The notes below the pieces were generated by a model. It saw only the letters and a program-made list of their open reading frames with translations, had not been told where the DNA came from and searched no databases. Position numbers and translations under genes: made by a program. Source: an uncultured Dialister sp. (lineage in GTDB: Bacteria; Bacillota; Negativicutes; Veillonellales; Dialisteraceae). Taken from it: a DNA stretch of 64,000 bases. Numbering within the stretch: position 1 is the stretch's first letter; the number at the start of each line of letters is the position of its first letter. Shown in pieces: positions 50,299-60,424 of this stretch. The DNA lies in contig UQYL01000002.1 in the NCBI GenBank assembly GCA_900545365.1, forward strand, positions 1-64,000, written 5' to 3'.

Positions 50299-53200
50299 AT
50301 GAAACTGCTGCGTCTCATTCTGCATGGATTTAAATCCTTCGCGGACAGGACAGAAATATCTTTTGCCGGCGGCATCACCATGATCGTCGGGCCGAACGGC
50401 TGCGGGAAGAGCAATATTTCCGACGCGGTCCGCTGGGTCCTGGGCGAGCAGAATGTGAGAAATCTCCGCGGTCAGAAAGCAGAGGACATCATTTTCGCGG
50501 GCTCCGCTTCCCGGAAGGCGAAGAACGGCGCGGAAGTGACGATGGTCCTGGACAATACGGCCCGTGAGCTTCCGCTGGATACGGCGGAGGTGTCCGTGAC
50601 GAGGCGGGTACTCCGCAGCGGGGACAGCGAGTTTTTCATCAATCAGCGCGCGTGCCGCCTGAAAGATATTCAGGAGCTCTTCGCCGCGACGGGGCTGGGG
50701 AAAGGGTCGCTCGCCATCATCGGGCAGAACCGGGTGGATCAGGTGCTCTCCGCCCGGCCGGAAGAGCGCCGTCTCATTTTTGAAGAGGTCGCGGGCATCA
50801 GCCGGTACCGCATGAGGAAGGAAGAGGGCCTGGGGAAACTGCGCCGCACGGCGGAAAATATGGACCGCGTTCGGGATCTGACGGCGGTGCTGGAGGAACA
50901 GCTCGGCCCCATGGCGGAAGCGGCGGAAAAAGCAAAGGTCTTCCGAGGACTTATCGAAGAGAAGCGCGCCGCCGAAGCGACGGCATCCCTGCTGAAATTG
51001 TCTGCCGCGCGGCGGATGCTGGCGCGGTATGAGACAGAATGCCGGACGCTTTCTGATGAAAAGGCGGAATGGGCGGCCAAACTGGCCGGAGCGGAAGCGG
51101 AAGGTGCGGCGCTGGCGGAAAAGGCGGCTGCTCTTACGGAAGAGAGCCGCCGTGCCGCGGAAACGGCAGGTCTCCGGCAGCGGGAAATGGATCGGATCGA
51201 CGGGGATTACCGGGTCAAAGAAACGATGCGGGCCCATGCGGAAGCGGAATGCCGCCGTCTGGAGGAATCCTCCGCGGGGCGGGCCGCCGCGCTGAAAAGG
51301 CTGAAAACAGAGCTTGACGAAGCGGAAACGCGCCGGGAAACAGCGGAAGCAGGACTCCGCCGCGCGGAAGAGGCGCTCCATGCCGCGGAAGAAGAGAAGA
51401 CGCACGCGGAAGCGGCGCTTGCCGGGGCGGAAGAATCTCACCGCCGTCTGATCGACGAAATCCGGGAAAAAACGGCGAGGCGGGACAGCGCGGAACAGGC
51501 GCTTCTCCGGCTGCGGGAAGAAGAGGAGCGGCTGGCGTCAGAGACGGCACGCCTGGAAGAAGAAAAAAAGGCGGCGGAAGAACGGGCAGGCAGTGCGGAT
51601 TCCGCGCTCGCGGCCCTTTTCTCGGAAGAAGAGGAGCGGACCCGCCGCATGGCGGAACTGGAAGAACAGGGACGCCAGAAAAAAGAGAAAATGAAGGCCG
51701 GAGAGACGCGGAGCTTCTCTCTTCTGAACGCGTGGAACGAAGCGCGGGCAGGCGCGGCGCAGGCAGAGGGAGAAAGGCGGTATCTGGAAAAGGCGGACAA
51801 GGAGCACGCCAGCTTTTCCAACGCGTCCCGGACGGTGCTCCATGCCGACGAGCCGTGGCAGGCGCACATCCTGGGGCCGCTGGGAGAGCTCATCCGTGTG
51901 CCGGACGCATACACGGATGCGGCGGAAGCGGTACTGGGCGGTACGGTCTCCTATATCGTGACGGATACGGCAGAAGCGGCGGGCGAGATCATCCGGTGGA
52001 TGAAGGCGCGCGGCGCCGGGCGGACCACTTTCTACCCCATCGACGCGATGCATCCCCGGTTTTCCGACGCGGCGGAACGGGAAGCGTCCCGTGAAAAAGG
52101 AATACGGGGGATCGCGGCGGATCTCTTTTCCTGCGGGCGGGAGATCGAAGACCTGAAAAAAGCGCTTCTCGGACGCGTGCTCATTGCGGAAGATCTCGAC
52201 ACGGCGCGGAAAGTGGCGAAGAAATATAAATACCGCATGACCATCGTCACAATGGACGGGCAGCTGATCCGCCCGGGCGGCGCCATGACCGGCGGATCCA
52301 TGCGGAAGAAAGCCAACACGTTCTTCGGCAGGAAACAGGAGATCGAAGCGCTACGGGAAAAAGCGGCGGCTGCGGAAAAGGAAGCGCGGCGGCTGGCGGA
52401 AGAGAAACAGTCGCAGGATGAAGAGAACGCCCGGCTCTCCGACGCGCTGTCTGCGGCTCGGGAAGCGTGGCAGGCGGAAAACGCGGAAGCCGCCGCGGCG
52501 AAAGTAAAGAAAGAGAATTTCCTCCGCATGCGGGAAGAAGCCCGCGGGGAAGCGGAAAAGGCAGGGGAAGCCCTGAAGATAACGGCAGAAAAACAGGCGT
52601 CTTGCGGAGAAGAAAAGCGTGCTGTTGAGGAAAAGCTCAAAACGCTGCGCTCCATCCCGGAGATGCCGGAAGAAGAGAAGATCCGTCCCCTGCGGGAACG
52701 CGCGGAAGCCGCCGCGGCGGGCCTGACAGAAGCAAGCGTCGCCGCAGCCAGGGCGGAAGAGGCTTTCCGCAGGGCGGGGGAGATCGGAGAAGAAAAACGG
52801 ACGGCTCTGGCCTCAGAGGAAGAACGGGGGAAGCGCGACGCGGAAGAACTGACTGTGAAGCGGGAAGAAGAAGCGGCTCTGGCGGAAGCGATGAAAGGTC
52901 TGTCCGCTGCGTTTGAGCAGGCAAAGGCGGCGGGCCGCGCGGCAGCGGAAGAAAGAGACCGGCTCCGTGATGAAGCGGACGGCCTGGCGGCGGCGTGCGG
53001 AGAAAACGAAAAACGCCGCCGCGCCGCACAGGATGAGCTGATGCGGCTGGAGCGGAAACTGGCAGAGCGGGAAGCCCGCGCGGAAGAGCAGAAACGGCAG
53101 GAGCGGGAAGAAATAAGCAAGCTGGAACTTTCCGGCTTTACGGAAGCATCAGCGGAAGCGGTGCGGCTCGAAGGCAATTCGCAGGATATGAAGGACCGGC

Positions 53201-53841
53201 TGGCTTCGCTTTCCGAAAAACTGACAGCCCTCGGTCCGGTGAATCCCAATGCGGAAGCGGACTATGAAATGGAGAAAGAGCGCCTCCGGGCTTATGAGAA
53301 CCAGCTGGAAGACCTGAAAAAGGCCCAGGACGGGCTGGAGAAAGTCATCCGCGAGATCGATACGACCATGGCGGCCCATTTTACGGAGGCATTTTCCCGG
53401 ATCGACACGGAATTTGGGCGGATCATGCAGCTCATGTTCCCAGGAGGCCGCGGGAAGCTGGAGCTTACCGACCGGGCGGATCCGCTGGAATGCGGCGTCG
53501 AGCTCTATCTGGATCTTCCCGGCAAGAAACGCCAGCCCCTTTCCCTGATGTCCGGCGGCGAGCGGGCACTCACCGTCATCGCGCTCCTCATCTCTTTCCT
53601 GGCGTACCGGCCGGCGCCTTTCTGCTTCGTCGATGAAATCGACGCGGCGCTGGATGACGCCAATGTGGAGCGTTTCAGCCGGATGATGAGAGAATACAAA
53701 AAGCGGGCCCAGTTTATCGTCATCACGCACAGAAAAAAGACGATGGAGTATGCAGATACGCTGCAGGGGGTTACAATGGGAGAAAAGGGCGTCTCTTCAC
53801 TGGTGACTGTCCGGATGGAAGACTATATCAAGGAGGAATAA
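50299..53841 (+). CDS. smc: SMC, chromosome condensation/segregation ATPase
   Basis: A 1180-residue SMC protein. N-terminal ATPase half with Walker A GPNGCGKSN (32-40), a first coiled coil (about 165-500), the hinge (about 515-665, from HILGPLGELIRVP to GGAMTGGSMRKK), a second coiled coil and the C-terminal half with signature LMSGGERALT (about 1083) and Walker B FCFVDEIDAALDD. The coiled coils are unusually rich in Ala, Glu and Arg. AGGAGA lies 7 nt before the ATG. ftsY starts one base after its stop; scpA/scpB are not in the window. Confidence 0.96.
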   Translation: MKLLRLILHGFKSFADRTEISFAGGITMIVGPNGCGKSNISDAVRWVLGEQNVRNLRGQKAEDIIFAGSASRKAKNGAEVTMVLDNTARELPLDTAEVSVTRRVLRSGDSEFFINQRACRLKDIQELFAATGLGKGSLAIIGQNRVDQVLSARPEERRLIFEEVAGISRYRMRKEEGLGKLRRTAENMDRVRDLTAVLEEQLGPMAEAAEKAKVFRGLIEEKRAAEATASLLKLSAARRMLARYETECRTLSDEKAEWAAKLAGAEAEGAALAEKAAALTEESRRAAETAGLRQREMDRIDGDYRVKETMRAHAEAECRRLEESSAGRAAALKRLKTELDEAETRRETAEAGLRRAEEALHAAEEEKTHAEAALAGAEESHRRLIDEIREKTARRDSAEQALLRLREEEERLASETARLEEEKKAAEERAGSADSALAALFSEEEERTRRMAELEEQGRQKKEKMKAGETRSFSLLNAWNEARAGAAQAEGERRYLEKADKEHASFSNASRTVLHADEPWQAHILGPLGELIRVPDAYTDAAEAVLGGTVSYIVTDTAEAAGEIIRWMKARGAGRTTFYPIDAMHPRFSDAAEREASREKGIRGIAADLFSCGREIEDLKKALLGRVLIAEDLDTARKVAKKYKYRMTIVTMDGQLIRPGGAMTGGSMRKKANTFFGRKQEIEALREKAAAAEKEARRLAEEKQSQDEENARLSDALSAAREAWQAENAEAAAAKVKKENFLRMREEARGEAEKAGEALKITAEKQASCGEEKRAVEEKLKTLRSIPEMPEEEKIRPLRERAEAAAAGLTEASVAAARAEEAFRRAGEIGEEKRTALASEEERGKRDAEELTVKREEEAALAEAMKGLSAAFEQAKAAGRAAAEERDRLRDEADGLAAACGENEKRRRAAQDELMRLERKLAEREARAEEQKRQEREEISKLELSGFTEASAEAVRLEGNSQDMKDRLASLSEKLTALGPVNPNAEADYEMEKERLRAYENQLEDLKKAQDGLEKVIREIDTTMAAHFTEAFSRIDTEFGRIMQLMFPGGRGKLELTDRADPLECGVELYLDLPGKKRQPLSLMSGGERALTVIALLISFLAYRPAPFCFVDEIDAALDDANVERFSRMMREYKKRAQFIVITHRKKTMEYADTLQGVTMGEKGVSSLVTVRMEDYIKEE

Positions 53842-53842
53842 C

Positions 53843-54787
53843 ATGGGATTTTTTGACAAGATCAAAAAAGGGCTGGAACGCACCAAAAAAAGCCTGATCA
53901 AAAGTATAGAGACTGTCGTCATCGGCTACGCGAAGATCGACGAAGATTTCCTGGATGATCTGGAGGCGGTGCTTCTGACGGGCGACCTGGGGGTGCGCAC
54001 GACGGATTACCTGATGCGGCAGATCCGCCGCGGCGTCCGCGAAGGGGAGATATCCAATACGAACGAAGTGATGCCGTACATGCAGAAGATCGTGGCGGAT
54101 ATGCTGCGCTCTCACGGGAAGGAAGAAAGAGAGCTCCACCATCCGGAAGTGTACCTGATCGTCGGCGTGAACGGCGTGGGCAAGACGACGACCATCGGGA
54201 AGCTGTCCAGTCAGATGCGCAAAGAAGGGAAAAAAGTGCTCCTCGCGGCGGCGGATACGTTCCGCGCGGCCGCTTCCGAGCAGCTGACCATCTGGGCGGA
54301 GCGCACCGGCGCGGATATCGTGAAGCACGCGGAAGGCGCGGATCCGGCGGCGGTCGCTTTTGACGCGGTGTCGGCGGCCAAAGCGCGCGGCGCCGACGTG
54401 GTCCTCATCGATACGGCAGGACGGCTTCAGACGAAGGTGAATCTCATGGAAGAGCTGAAAAAGATCAGCCGCGTGGTGAAGAAAGTCATCCCCGACGCGC
54501 CGCATCAGACGCTGCTCGTCCTCGACGCGACGACGGGGCAAAACGCGGTGAGCCAGGCCAAATCCTTCAGCGAGATCGTTCCGCTCACCGGCGTGGTGCT
54601 GACGAAGCTCGACGGCACGGCCAAGGGCGGCGTGGTGCTCTCCATTACGGAAGAGCTGCATGTGCCGGTGGAATATGTGGGACTCGGCGAAAGAGAAGAC
54701 GATCTGCAGAAATTTGATCCCGATGATTTTGCGAGGGCTCTCTTTGAGACGGAAGACCACGTGCTGGAAAAGAGCACAAAAATATAA
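53843..54787 (+). CDS. ftsY: FtsY, signal recognition particle receptor GTPase
   Basis: A 314-residue SRP receptor with N and G domains only; the acidic A domain of proteobacterial FtsY is absent, as usual in Firmicutes. G1 is GVNGVGKTTTIGKL (about 108-121), followed by ADTFRAAASEQL, IDTAGRLQTKVNLMEEL and LTKLDGTAKGG. smc-ftsY is the standard Firmicute pairing, with AAGGAGG upstream of its start. Confidence 0.96.
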   Translation: MGFFDKIKKGLERTKKSLIKSIETVVIGYAKIDEDFLDDLEAVLLTGDLGVRTTDYLMRQIRRGVREGEISNTNEVMPYMQKIVADMLRSHGKEERELHHPEVYLIVGVNGVGKTTTIGKLSSQMRKEGKKVLLAAADTFRAAASEQLTIWAERTGADIVKHAEGADPAAVAFDAVSAAKARGADVVLIDTAGRLQTKVNLMEELKKISRVVKKVIPDAPHQTLLVLDATTGQNAVSQAKSFSEIVPLTGVVLTKLDGTAKGGVVLSITEELHVPVEYVGLGEREDDLQKFDPDDFARALFETEDHVLEKSTKI

Positions 54788-54794
54788 AATACGG

Positions 54795-54821
54795 AAAGGC
54801 GCACGGAGAATGCGCCTTTTC
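54795..54821 (+). terminator. Terminator of smc-ftsY
   Basis: Perfect 9-bp stem AAAGGCGCA/TGCGCCTTT (54795-54803 with 54811-54819) with a 7-nt loop and a short T-run. Confidence 0.75.
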
Positions 54822-54834
54822 TGCGGCCTGCGGA

Positions 54835-54843
54835 TGATATAAT
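54835..54843 (+). promoter_or_regulatory. Extended -10 promoter of hslV-hslU
   Basis: TG-A-TATAAT (54835-54843), 47 nt before hslV; no good -35 seen. Confidence 0.6.
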
Positions 54844-54890
54844 AAAATATCAGGAGGGCGGGTCTTCCGCCTGTGCGCAAAGGAGGCACC

Positions 54891-55421
54891 ATGTTTACAG
54901 CGACAACGATCCTGGCCGTAAAAAAGAACGGCCATACCGCGGTGGCCGGCGACGGTCAGGTCACGATGGGGAACGCGGTGATTATGAAGAATACCGCGAG
55001 AAAGGTGCGCCGTCTCTATCACGGCCGAGTCATCGCCGGATTCGCGGGTTCGGTGGCCGACGCGTTCACGCTTTTCGATAAATTTGAGGCCCGCCTCACA
55101 GACTGCAGCGGCAATCTGCTGCGGGCGGCCGTGGAATTCGCGAAAGACTGGCGGCGGGATAAAATGCTCCAGAAGCTGGAAGCGCTGCTCATCATGACCG
55201 ACGGGGAGCATCTTTTCCTCGTGTCGGGCAGCGGCGAAGTCATCGAGCCTGACGACGGGATCCTCGCCATCGGGAGCGGCGGGAATTATGCCCTTGCCGC
55301 TGCGCGGGCTCTCGCGGCAAATACGGATCTCTCCGCGCGGGAGATCGCGGAAAAATCGCTGCATGTGGCGGCGGATATCTGTGTGTACACAAATCACAAT
55401 GTCATTGTGGAGGAAATCTGA
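54891..55421 (+). CDS. hslV: HslV (ClpQ), protease subunit
   Basis: A 176-residue proteasome-like peptidase that pairs with HslU. The product starts [10 protein letters not shown]; by family comparison the nucleophile is the Thr at position 5 after removal of a 4-residue propeptide, i.e. Thr rather than the Ser of Bacillus Cod[10 protein letters not shown] and [18 protein letters not shown] are typical. AAAGGAGG lies 5 nt before ATG 54891, which excludes the open frame further upstream. Confidence 0.94.
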   Translation: MFTATTILAVKKNGHTAVAGDGQVTMGNAVIMKNTARKVRRLYHGRVIAGFAGSVADAFTLFDKFEARLTDCSGNLLRAAVEFAKDWRRDKMLQKLEALLIMTDGEHLFLVSGSGEVIEPDDGILAIGSGGNYALAAARALAANTDLSAREIAEKSLHVAADICVYTNHNVIVEEI

Positions 55422-56786
55422 ATGAACGGAGAATTGACGCCCCGACGGATCGTGGCGTACCTGGATGAATACATCGTAGGGCAGAAAGAGGCGAAGAAAT
55501 CGGTGGCCGTGGCGCTTCGGAACCGGTGGCGCGCGTCCTGCCTTCCCCGGGAGATCGCTAAAGAGATCATCCCGAAAAATATCCTGCTCATTGGTCCGAC
55601 CGGTGTGGGGAAGACGGAGATCGCCCGGCGCATCGCGGCTCTGACAGACGCGCCTTTCGTGAAAGTGGAAGCGACGAAGTATACGGAAGTGGGCTACGTG
55701 GGGCGCGACGTGGAATCCATGGTGAGAGACCTCGCGGAAGAAGCGGTGCGGCTGGAAAAGAAAAAAGCCTCCGCCGCGCACGGTAAGGACGCGGAGGAAG
55801 CGGCGGTGCAGAAGATCGGAGAGATCATGTGGCCTGTGAAAAAGCAGGAAACCCGGAATCCCATGGAGATCATTTTCGGCGAGCGCCGCCAGGAACAGGA
55901 GGCGCCGGATCCGGAAAAGGCGGAGCGGCGGGAAGCTTTTCTGGAGCGGATCCGCCGGGGAGAACTGGACGACAGGACGATCGAAATCGAAGTCAAGGAT
56001 AAAGGCCGCCTCTCCGGCATGGGGGACAATGAAAATATGAATCAGCTCTCCCAGATGCTCTCTTCCATGATGCCGAAGCAGACAAAAAAGAAGAAAGTGA
56101 CTGTCCGGGCGGCCAGAGAGATCCTCGCGGAAGAAGCCGCCGACGAGATGGTGGACATGGACGCCGCCGCTGACCGGGCGCTCCGGAATGCCGAAGAACA
56201 CGGCATCATATTCATTGATGAGATCGATAAGATCGCGGGAAGAAACGGTATTTCCGGCGGGCCGGACGTATCCAGAGAAGGCGTGCAGAGGGATATCCTG
56301 CCCGTGGTGGAAGGCGCGACAGTCAAAACGAAGTACGGCATGATGAAGACCGATCACATCCTCTTTATCGCGGCAGGCGCTTTCCATGTATCCAAGCCGA
56401 GCGACCTCATTCCCGAACTGCAGGGACGCTTCCCGATCCGGGTGGAACTTTCCAGCCTGGGACGGGAAGAATTCCGCCGCATTTTGACGGAGCCGCGGCA
56501 GGCGCTGATCCGGCAGTACAGAGCGCTCCTCAGCGCGGAAGGCGTGGAGCTCTCCTTTACGGAAGACGCGCTGGACGCCGTGGCGGATATCGCCGCGAGA
56601 GTCAATACGGAAACGGAAGATATCGGCGCGCGGCGGCTCTATACGATCCTGGAGCGGGTACTGGAAGATCTGTCTTTTGAAGCGTCCGATCTGGAAGATA
56701 AGAATGTCGTCATCGACGAAGCGTATGTACGGCAGAAACTGGGAAAAGTAACGGAGAATATCGACATATCCAACTACATCCTGTAA
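55422..56786 (+). CDS. hslU: HslU (ClpY), ATPase subunit
   Basis: A 454-residue AAA+ unfoldase of the HslUV protease. [21 protein letters not shown] starts the protein in the usual way (written in parts), Walker A is [10 protein letters not shown] (about 57), the inserted I domain spans about 110-240, Walker B is FIDEIDKIA, and the C-terminal tail ends SNYIL. The GYVGRD pore loop is present. It starts on the base after the hslV stop. codY, which often follows, is absent here. Confidence 0.95.
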   Translation: MNGELTPRRIVAYLDEYIVGQKEAKKSVAVALRNRWRASCLPREIAKEIIPKNILLIGPTGVGKTEIARRIAALTDAPFVKVEATKYTEVGYVGRDVESMVRDLAEEAVRLEKKKASAAHGKDAEEAAVQKIGEIMWPVKKQETRNPMEIIFGERRQEQEAPDPEKAERREAFLERIRRGELDDRTIEIEVKDKGRLSGMGDNENMNQLSQMLSSMMPKQTKKKKVTVRAAREILAEEAADEMVDMDAAADRALRNAEEHGIIFIDEIDKIAGRNGISGGPDVSREGVQRDILPVVEGATVKTKYGMMKTDHILFIAAGAFHVSKPSDLIPELQGRFPIRVELSSLGREEFRRILTEPRQALIRQYRALLSAEGVELSFTEDALDAVADIAARVNTETEDIGARRLYTILERVLEDLSFEASDLEDKNVVIDEAYVRQKLGKVTENIDISNYIL

Positions 56787-56788
56787 GA

Positions 56789-56828
56789 AAAGGCCGCGTC
56801 CGAAAGGAGCGGCCTTCCTTTGTTTTTT
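56789..56828 (+). terminator. Terminator of hslVU
   Basis: Eight-bp stem AAGGCCGC/GCGGCCTT (56790-56797 with 56809-56816) with an inner CC-GAAA-GG hairpin, then a T-rich tract. Confidence 0.8.
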
Positions 56829-56844
56829 TGAAAATGTCATAAAG

Positions 56845-56873
56845 TTGACGGGAAAAGACAGGCTGATTATAAT
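56845..56873 (+). promoter_or_regulatory. Promoter of birA
   Basis: TTGACG (56845-56850), 17-nt spacer, perfect TATAAT (56868-56873). Confidence 0.85.
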
Positions 56874-56927
56874 AAGGAAAATTTAAAGACATGAGAATTT
56901 TTTATACAAGTCACATCGGAGGATGGA

Positions 56928-57920
56928 ATGAGAAACGAAATTCTGGAGTATTTTCGGAAAGCCAATGGAGAGTTTGTTTCCGGGGAGCAGATCTCGCAGG
57001 ATCTGAACGTATCCCGTACGGCGATCTGGAAACAGATCAATGTATTAAAATCGCGGGGATATATTTTTGAATCCAGCACAAGAAAAGGATACCGGCTGAT
57101 CTACGCGCCGGATCTGCTGACGCCGCTGGAACTGATCGGAGCGCTGCGGACAGAGACGTTCGGGCGGCGCATGATCTATCTGGAATCGACGACATCTACT
57201 AATGAGGTGGCAAAGAAACTGGCCCGGGAAGGCGCGGAAGAAGGGACGATCGTTGTGGCAGAAGAACAGGTCTCCGGCCACGGACGGCTCACGAGAAATT
57301 TCTTCTCCCCCTTCGCGAAGGGCATCTGGTTCTCCCTCATCCTGCGTCCGAAATTCCTGCCCATGGAGGCGGCGAAATGCACGCTCATGGCCGGTGTGGG
57401 CGTGTGCCGGGCCATCCGCCGTATGGGCCTTTCCGACTGCGGCATCAAATGGCCCAATGACCTTCTGTACCATGGAAAGAAAATGGTGGGTATGATCACG
57501 GAAATGTCCGCTTCCATGGAGAAGATCGATTACATCATCATCGGCATCGGCATCAACACGGGTACGAAAAAAGAGGAATTCCCGGAAGCGTTCCGGGAAA
57601 ACGCCACTTCTTTTATTAATGAAGGTGTGGAAGTTTCCCGCAAAGAACTGCTGGCGGCGGTGCTGCTCGAACTGGAGAAAGAATATAAGATCGCGCAGGA
57701 AGAGGGCTTTGATAAAGTGCTGGAAGACTGGCGTGAACTGTCTGTGACGATCGGGCAGGACGTGCGGGTCATCTTCGGCGATGACAGTTTTACAGGGAAG
57801 GCTGTAGACATCGATAAGGACGGCTGCCTCCTCGTGGACACGGGAAAAGAAGTGACCCGGGTGATCGCCGGGGACGTCTCCATCCGCCCGGCGGATCAGC
57901 CTGTCAATCTGGGAAGATAA
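56928..57920 (+). CDS. birA: BirA, biotin-protein ligase and biotin operon repressor
   Basis: A 330-residue group II biotin ligase. The N-terminal winged helix (about 1-60, SGEQISQDLNVSRTAIWKQI) gives DNA binding, so it probably also represses biotin genes. The ligase domain has STTSTNEVAKKLA, the biotinyl-AMP loop SGHGRLTRNFFSP (a GRGRRG variant retaining the key Arg) and KWPNDLLYHGKKMVG. The C-terminal domain ends in an SH3-like barrel. TCGGAGGA lies 6 nt before the ATG. Monocistronic. Confidence 0.94.
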   Translation: MRNEILEYFRKANGEFVSGEQISQDLNVSRTAIWKQINVLKSRGYIFESSTRKGYRLIYAPDLLTPLELIGALRTETFGRRMIYLESTTSTNEVAKKLAREGAEEGTIVVAEEQVSGHGRLTRNFFSPFAKGIWFSLILRPKFLPMEAAKCTLMAGVGVCRAIRRMGLSDCGIKWPNDLLYHGKKMVGMITEMSASMEKIDYIIIGIGINTGTKKEEFPEAFRENATSFINEGVEVSRKELLAAVLLELEKEYKIAQEEGFDKVLEDWRELSVTIGQDVRVIFGDDSFTGKAVDIDKDGCLLVDTGKEVTRVIAGDVSIRPADQPVNLGR

Positions 57921-57949
57921 AAAAAGGATACCGAAGGGTATCCTTTTTT
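57921..57949 (+). terminator. Terminator of birA
   Basis: Perfect 10-bp stem AAAGGATACC/GGTATCCTTT (57923-57932 with 57937-57946), GAAG loop, T6. Confidence 0.9.
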
Positions 57950-57952
57950 CAT

Positions 57953-57981
57953 GCAAAAAAATAAGGCCCGCGGAGGGCCTT
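57953..57981 (-). terminator. Terminator of sstT (minus strand)
   Basis: AAGGCCC/GGGCCTT stem (57963-57969 with 57975-57981); the A-run at 57954-57961 becomes a T-run after the hairpin on the minus strand. Confidence 0.8.
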
Positions 57982-58006
57982 GTTTCAGAAACAGCCGAAA
58001 GGAAAA

Positions 58007-59260
58007 TTACTGACGGCGGGGGATCAGATCCTCCGCTTTCAGCGTGCCTTCTTTTGCGCGCTGCGCGAATTCCGCAGTCGCCGTGAAGAGGACGTCGCTG
58101 GAGCTGTTCAGCGCGGTCTCGCAGGCGTCTTCCAGAACGCTGATGATGAAGCCGATGCCGACGACTTGAGCGGCAAGGTCATTGCCGATGCCGAAAGAAG
58201 CGCAGGCTACCGGGATCAGCAGCAGGGAACCGCCGGCCACGCCGGAAGCGCCGCAGGCGCCGATGGTGGAAACGATGCAGAGAAGGAGCGCTGTCGGAAG
58301 ATCGACGGAGATGCCGAGCGTATTGGCAGCGGCCAGCGTCAGTACGGAAATGGTGATGGACGCGCCGGCCATATTGATGGTCGCGCCCAGCGGGATAGAG
58401 ATGCTGTAGGTGTCCGGATTCAGGCCGAGGCGTTTGCAGAGGCTGAGATTGACCGGGATATTGGCCGCGGAGCTTCTGGTAAAGAAAGCGTAGATCGCGG
58501 ACTCACGAAGCGTCGCGAAGACGAGGGGATAAGGATTCTTGCGGATATTGAAAAATACGATGGCCGGATTCATGACGAGCGCCACAAGGAAGTACGCGGA
58601 GATCAGCACGCCCAGGAGCTGGATGTAGCCGATCAGGGCGGAGAGGCCGCTGTCGCCGACGGACTGCGCGACGAGGCCCATGATGCCGAGAGGCGCGCAG
58701 CGGATGACCCACTGGACGACCATGGTCATGGTCTTGGCGATGTCGTCAAGGAATGCCTTGGAGCCGTCCGTGCCGACGCGGCGGAGCGCGATGCCCATGA
58801 TGATGGCCCACGCGAGGATGCCGATATAGTTCGCATTCAGCAGAGCCGATACCGGATTGTCGACGAGGCTTATGATCAGATTGTGGAGCACTTCCACGAT
58901 GCCGCTGGGCGGATTGATCTCCGCATTGGCCACTTTCAGGTCAAGCGTGGACGGGAAAAGGAACGACAGGGACACGCCTACGAGGGAGGCGCAGAATGTC
59001 CCGAATATATACAGGACGATGACAGGCTTCATGTTGGCTTCGCCGTCGGATTTTTTCTGCGCCATGGCGTTCATGACGAGGAAGAAGACGAGGATCGGAG
59101 CGACGCCTTTCAGTGCCCGGACGAAGAGATCGCCGAAAATCGTGACGGCCGGCACAGCCGACGGAACGAATAGGGCCAGCAGGATGCCGATGACGAGGCC
59201 GACCGCGATCTGCTTAATGAGAGCGATCCGGTTCAGCGCATTTTTTATGCTTGTAAACAC
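58007..59260 (-). CDS. sstT: Sodium/serine-threonine symporter SstT
   Basis: A 417-residue inner-membrane sodium:dicarboxylate/amino acid symporter (DAACS) matching the SstT group. Hydrophobic segments span the protein; the re-entrant loop motifs [14 protein letters not shown] and [17 protein letters not shown] and the [19 protein letters not shown] region are characteristic. The start is GTG at 59260, 8 nt after GGGGGA. It is transcribed alone from its own promoter, convergent with birA. Confidence 0.92.
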   Translation of the reverse strand: MFTSIKNALNRIALIKQIAVGLVIGILLALFVPSAVPAVTIFGDLFVRALKGVAPILVFFLVMNAMAQKKSDGEANMKPVIVLYIFGTFCASLVGVSLSFLFPSTLDLKVANAEINPPSGIVEVLHNLIISLVDNPVSALLNANYIGILAWAIIMGIALRRVGTDGSKAFLDDIAKTMTMVVQWVIRCAPLGIMGLVAQSVGDSGLSALIGYIQLLGVLISAYFLVALVMNPAIVFFNIRKNPYPLVFATLRESAIYAFFTRSSAANIPVNLSLCKRLGLNPDTYSISIPLGATINMAGASITISVLTLAAANTLGISVDLPTALLLCIVSTIGACGASGVAGGSLLLIPVACASFGIGNDLAAQVVGIGFIISVLEDACETALNSSSDVLFTATAEFAQRAKEGTLKAEDLIPRRQ

Positions 59261-59311
59261 AACCCATTCCCCCTTTTACATAGAATTGTTTTTTCCATGG
59301 GTAATGTATAT

Positions 59312-59340
59312 AGTATACCCTGCGGGAAAACTTTATTCAA
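59312..59340 (-). promoter_or_regulatory. Promoter of sstT
   Basis: On the minus strand TTGAAT (59340-59335), 17-nt spacer, TATACT (59317-59312). Confidence 0.8.
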
Positions 59341-59447
59341 GCAGAGAATTATTTTAGTGAATGGTTTCATGATAAAAATGAATGGATGGATGAATAAAAC
59401 GCGCTTCTTGTTTTTCGCTTTTCATCCATTTCTGCTTTTCCTCGAAG

Positions 59448-59499
59448 CGCCGGTCATTGAGCGGCGGAAAAAGCCGGCGCGGTTTTCATTGAGGAGCGC
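59448..59499 (-). repeat. Partial relative of the intergenic repeat
   Basis: CGCCGGTCATTGAGCGGC (59448-59465) matches the reverse complement of the 3' end of copy A (18890-18873) at 16 of 18 positions; TCATTGAGGAGCGC at 59486-59499 matches the locus near 50188. The rest of the 59261-59605 spacer holds only the sstT promoter and a TG-T-TAAAAT -10 (59534-59542) for lpxI. Confidence 0.45.
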
Positions 59500-59605
59500 C
59501 GCGCAAAGCTTTTGTGCAGGCAGAGCGGCTTTATGTTAAAATAACCATGTATATGGAAAAAACGGAAAGCGCTGCTTTTCCGATCTTCTTCTGCGGGAGG
59601 AATAT

Positions 59606-60424
59606 ATGGAGCGAATCGGACTGCTTGCGGGCGTCGGGACGCTGCCTGTGGAATTTTTGCAGGCGGTGAAGAGCCAGGGATATGAAGTCGTGTGTGTGGC
59701 TGTGATCCCCGGCGTCGATCCCCGGCTCAAAGAGCTTGCCAATGTATATTACGATATCAATGTGGCAAAACTGAACAAGATCATCAAAACGCTGGTCAGC
59801 GAGAATGTAAAAGAAGTGACCATGCTCGGAAAGGTGACGAAAGAATGGCTCTTCAAAGGGCTGCATCTGCCGGATATGCGCGCGCTGAAGCTGCTGAACC
59901 GCCTTCGTAACCGCAAGGATGATACGATCATGCTGGCGATCGTGGAAGAACTGGCCAAGGACGGGATTTCCGTTCTGGATCAGACGAAGTACCTGAAGCC
60001 GCTCATGCCGGGGCCGCAGGTCTTCACGAAGAAACAGCCGACGGAAGAGCAGATGCGGGATGTGGCTTACGGATTCTGCACGGCAAAGATGCTGGGCGGC
60101 ATGGATATAGGGCAGACAGTGGTCGTGAAGAATCAGGCCGTCATGGCGCTGGAAGCCATCGAGGGGACCGACGCGTGCATCCGGCGGGGCGGAGAACTCG
60201 GAAGGGGCGGCGCAGTGGTCGTCAAGACGGCGAAGCCGAAGCAGGACACCCGTTTTGACGTGCCTGCCGTCGGCATGCAGACGCTGCGGTCCATGATGGA
60301 GAGCGGCTGCACGGTGCTTGCCATCGAGGCATATCGGACTTTGTTTGCGGAAAAGGAAGAAGTGATCCGGGAAGCGGACAGGAAAGGAATGATCGTCATG
60401 TCCGTGGAGCAGGGGCATTTATGA
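59606..60424 (+). CDS. lpxI: LpxI, UDP-2,3-diacylglucosamine pyrophosphatase
   Basis: A 272-residue enzyme making lipid X for lipid A synthesis, the alternative to LpxH. The DUF1009 pattern is visible: IGLLAGVGTLPVEFLQAVKS at the start, MLGKVTKEWLFKG, and TDACIRRGGELGRGGAVVVK with DTRFDVPAVGMQTL near the end. GGGAGGA lies 5 nt upstream of the ATG. The stop overlaps lpxB as ATGA, coupling it to the next pathway step. Confidence 0.94.
   Translation: MERIGLLAGVGTLPVEFLQAVKSQGYEVVCVAVIPGVDPRLKELANVYYDINVAKLNKIIKTLVSENVKEVTMLGKVTKEWLFKGLHLPDMRALKLLNRLRNRKDDTIMLAIVEELAKDGISVLDQTKYLKPLMPGPQVFTKKQPTEEQMRDVAYGFCTAKMLGGMDIGQTVVVKNQAVMALEAIEGTDACIRRGGELGRGGAVVVKTAKPKQDTRFDVPAVGMQTLRSMMESGCTVLAIEAYRTLFAEKEEVIREADRKGMIVMSVEQGHL

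Noticed and set aside
59297..59539. An 80-codon + strand frame between sstT and lpxI
   Set aside because: It overlaps the sstT promoter and repeat-like sequence and has no ribosome site.
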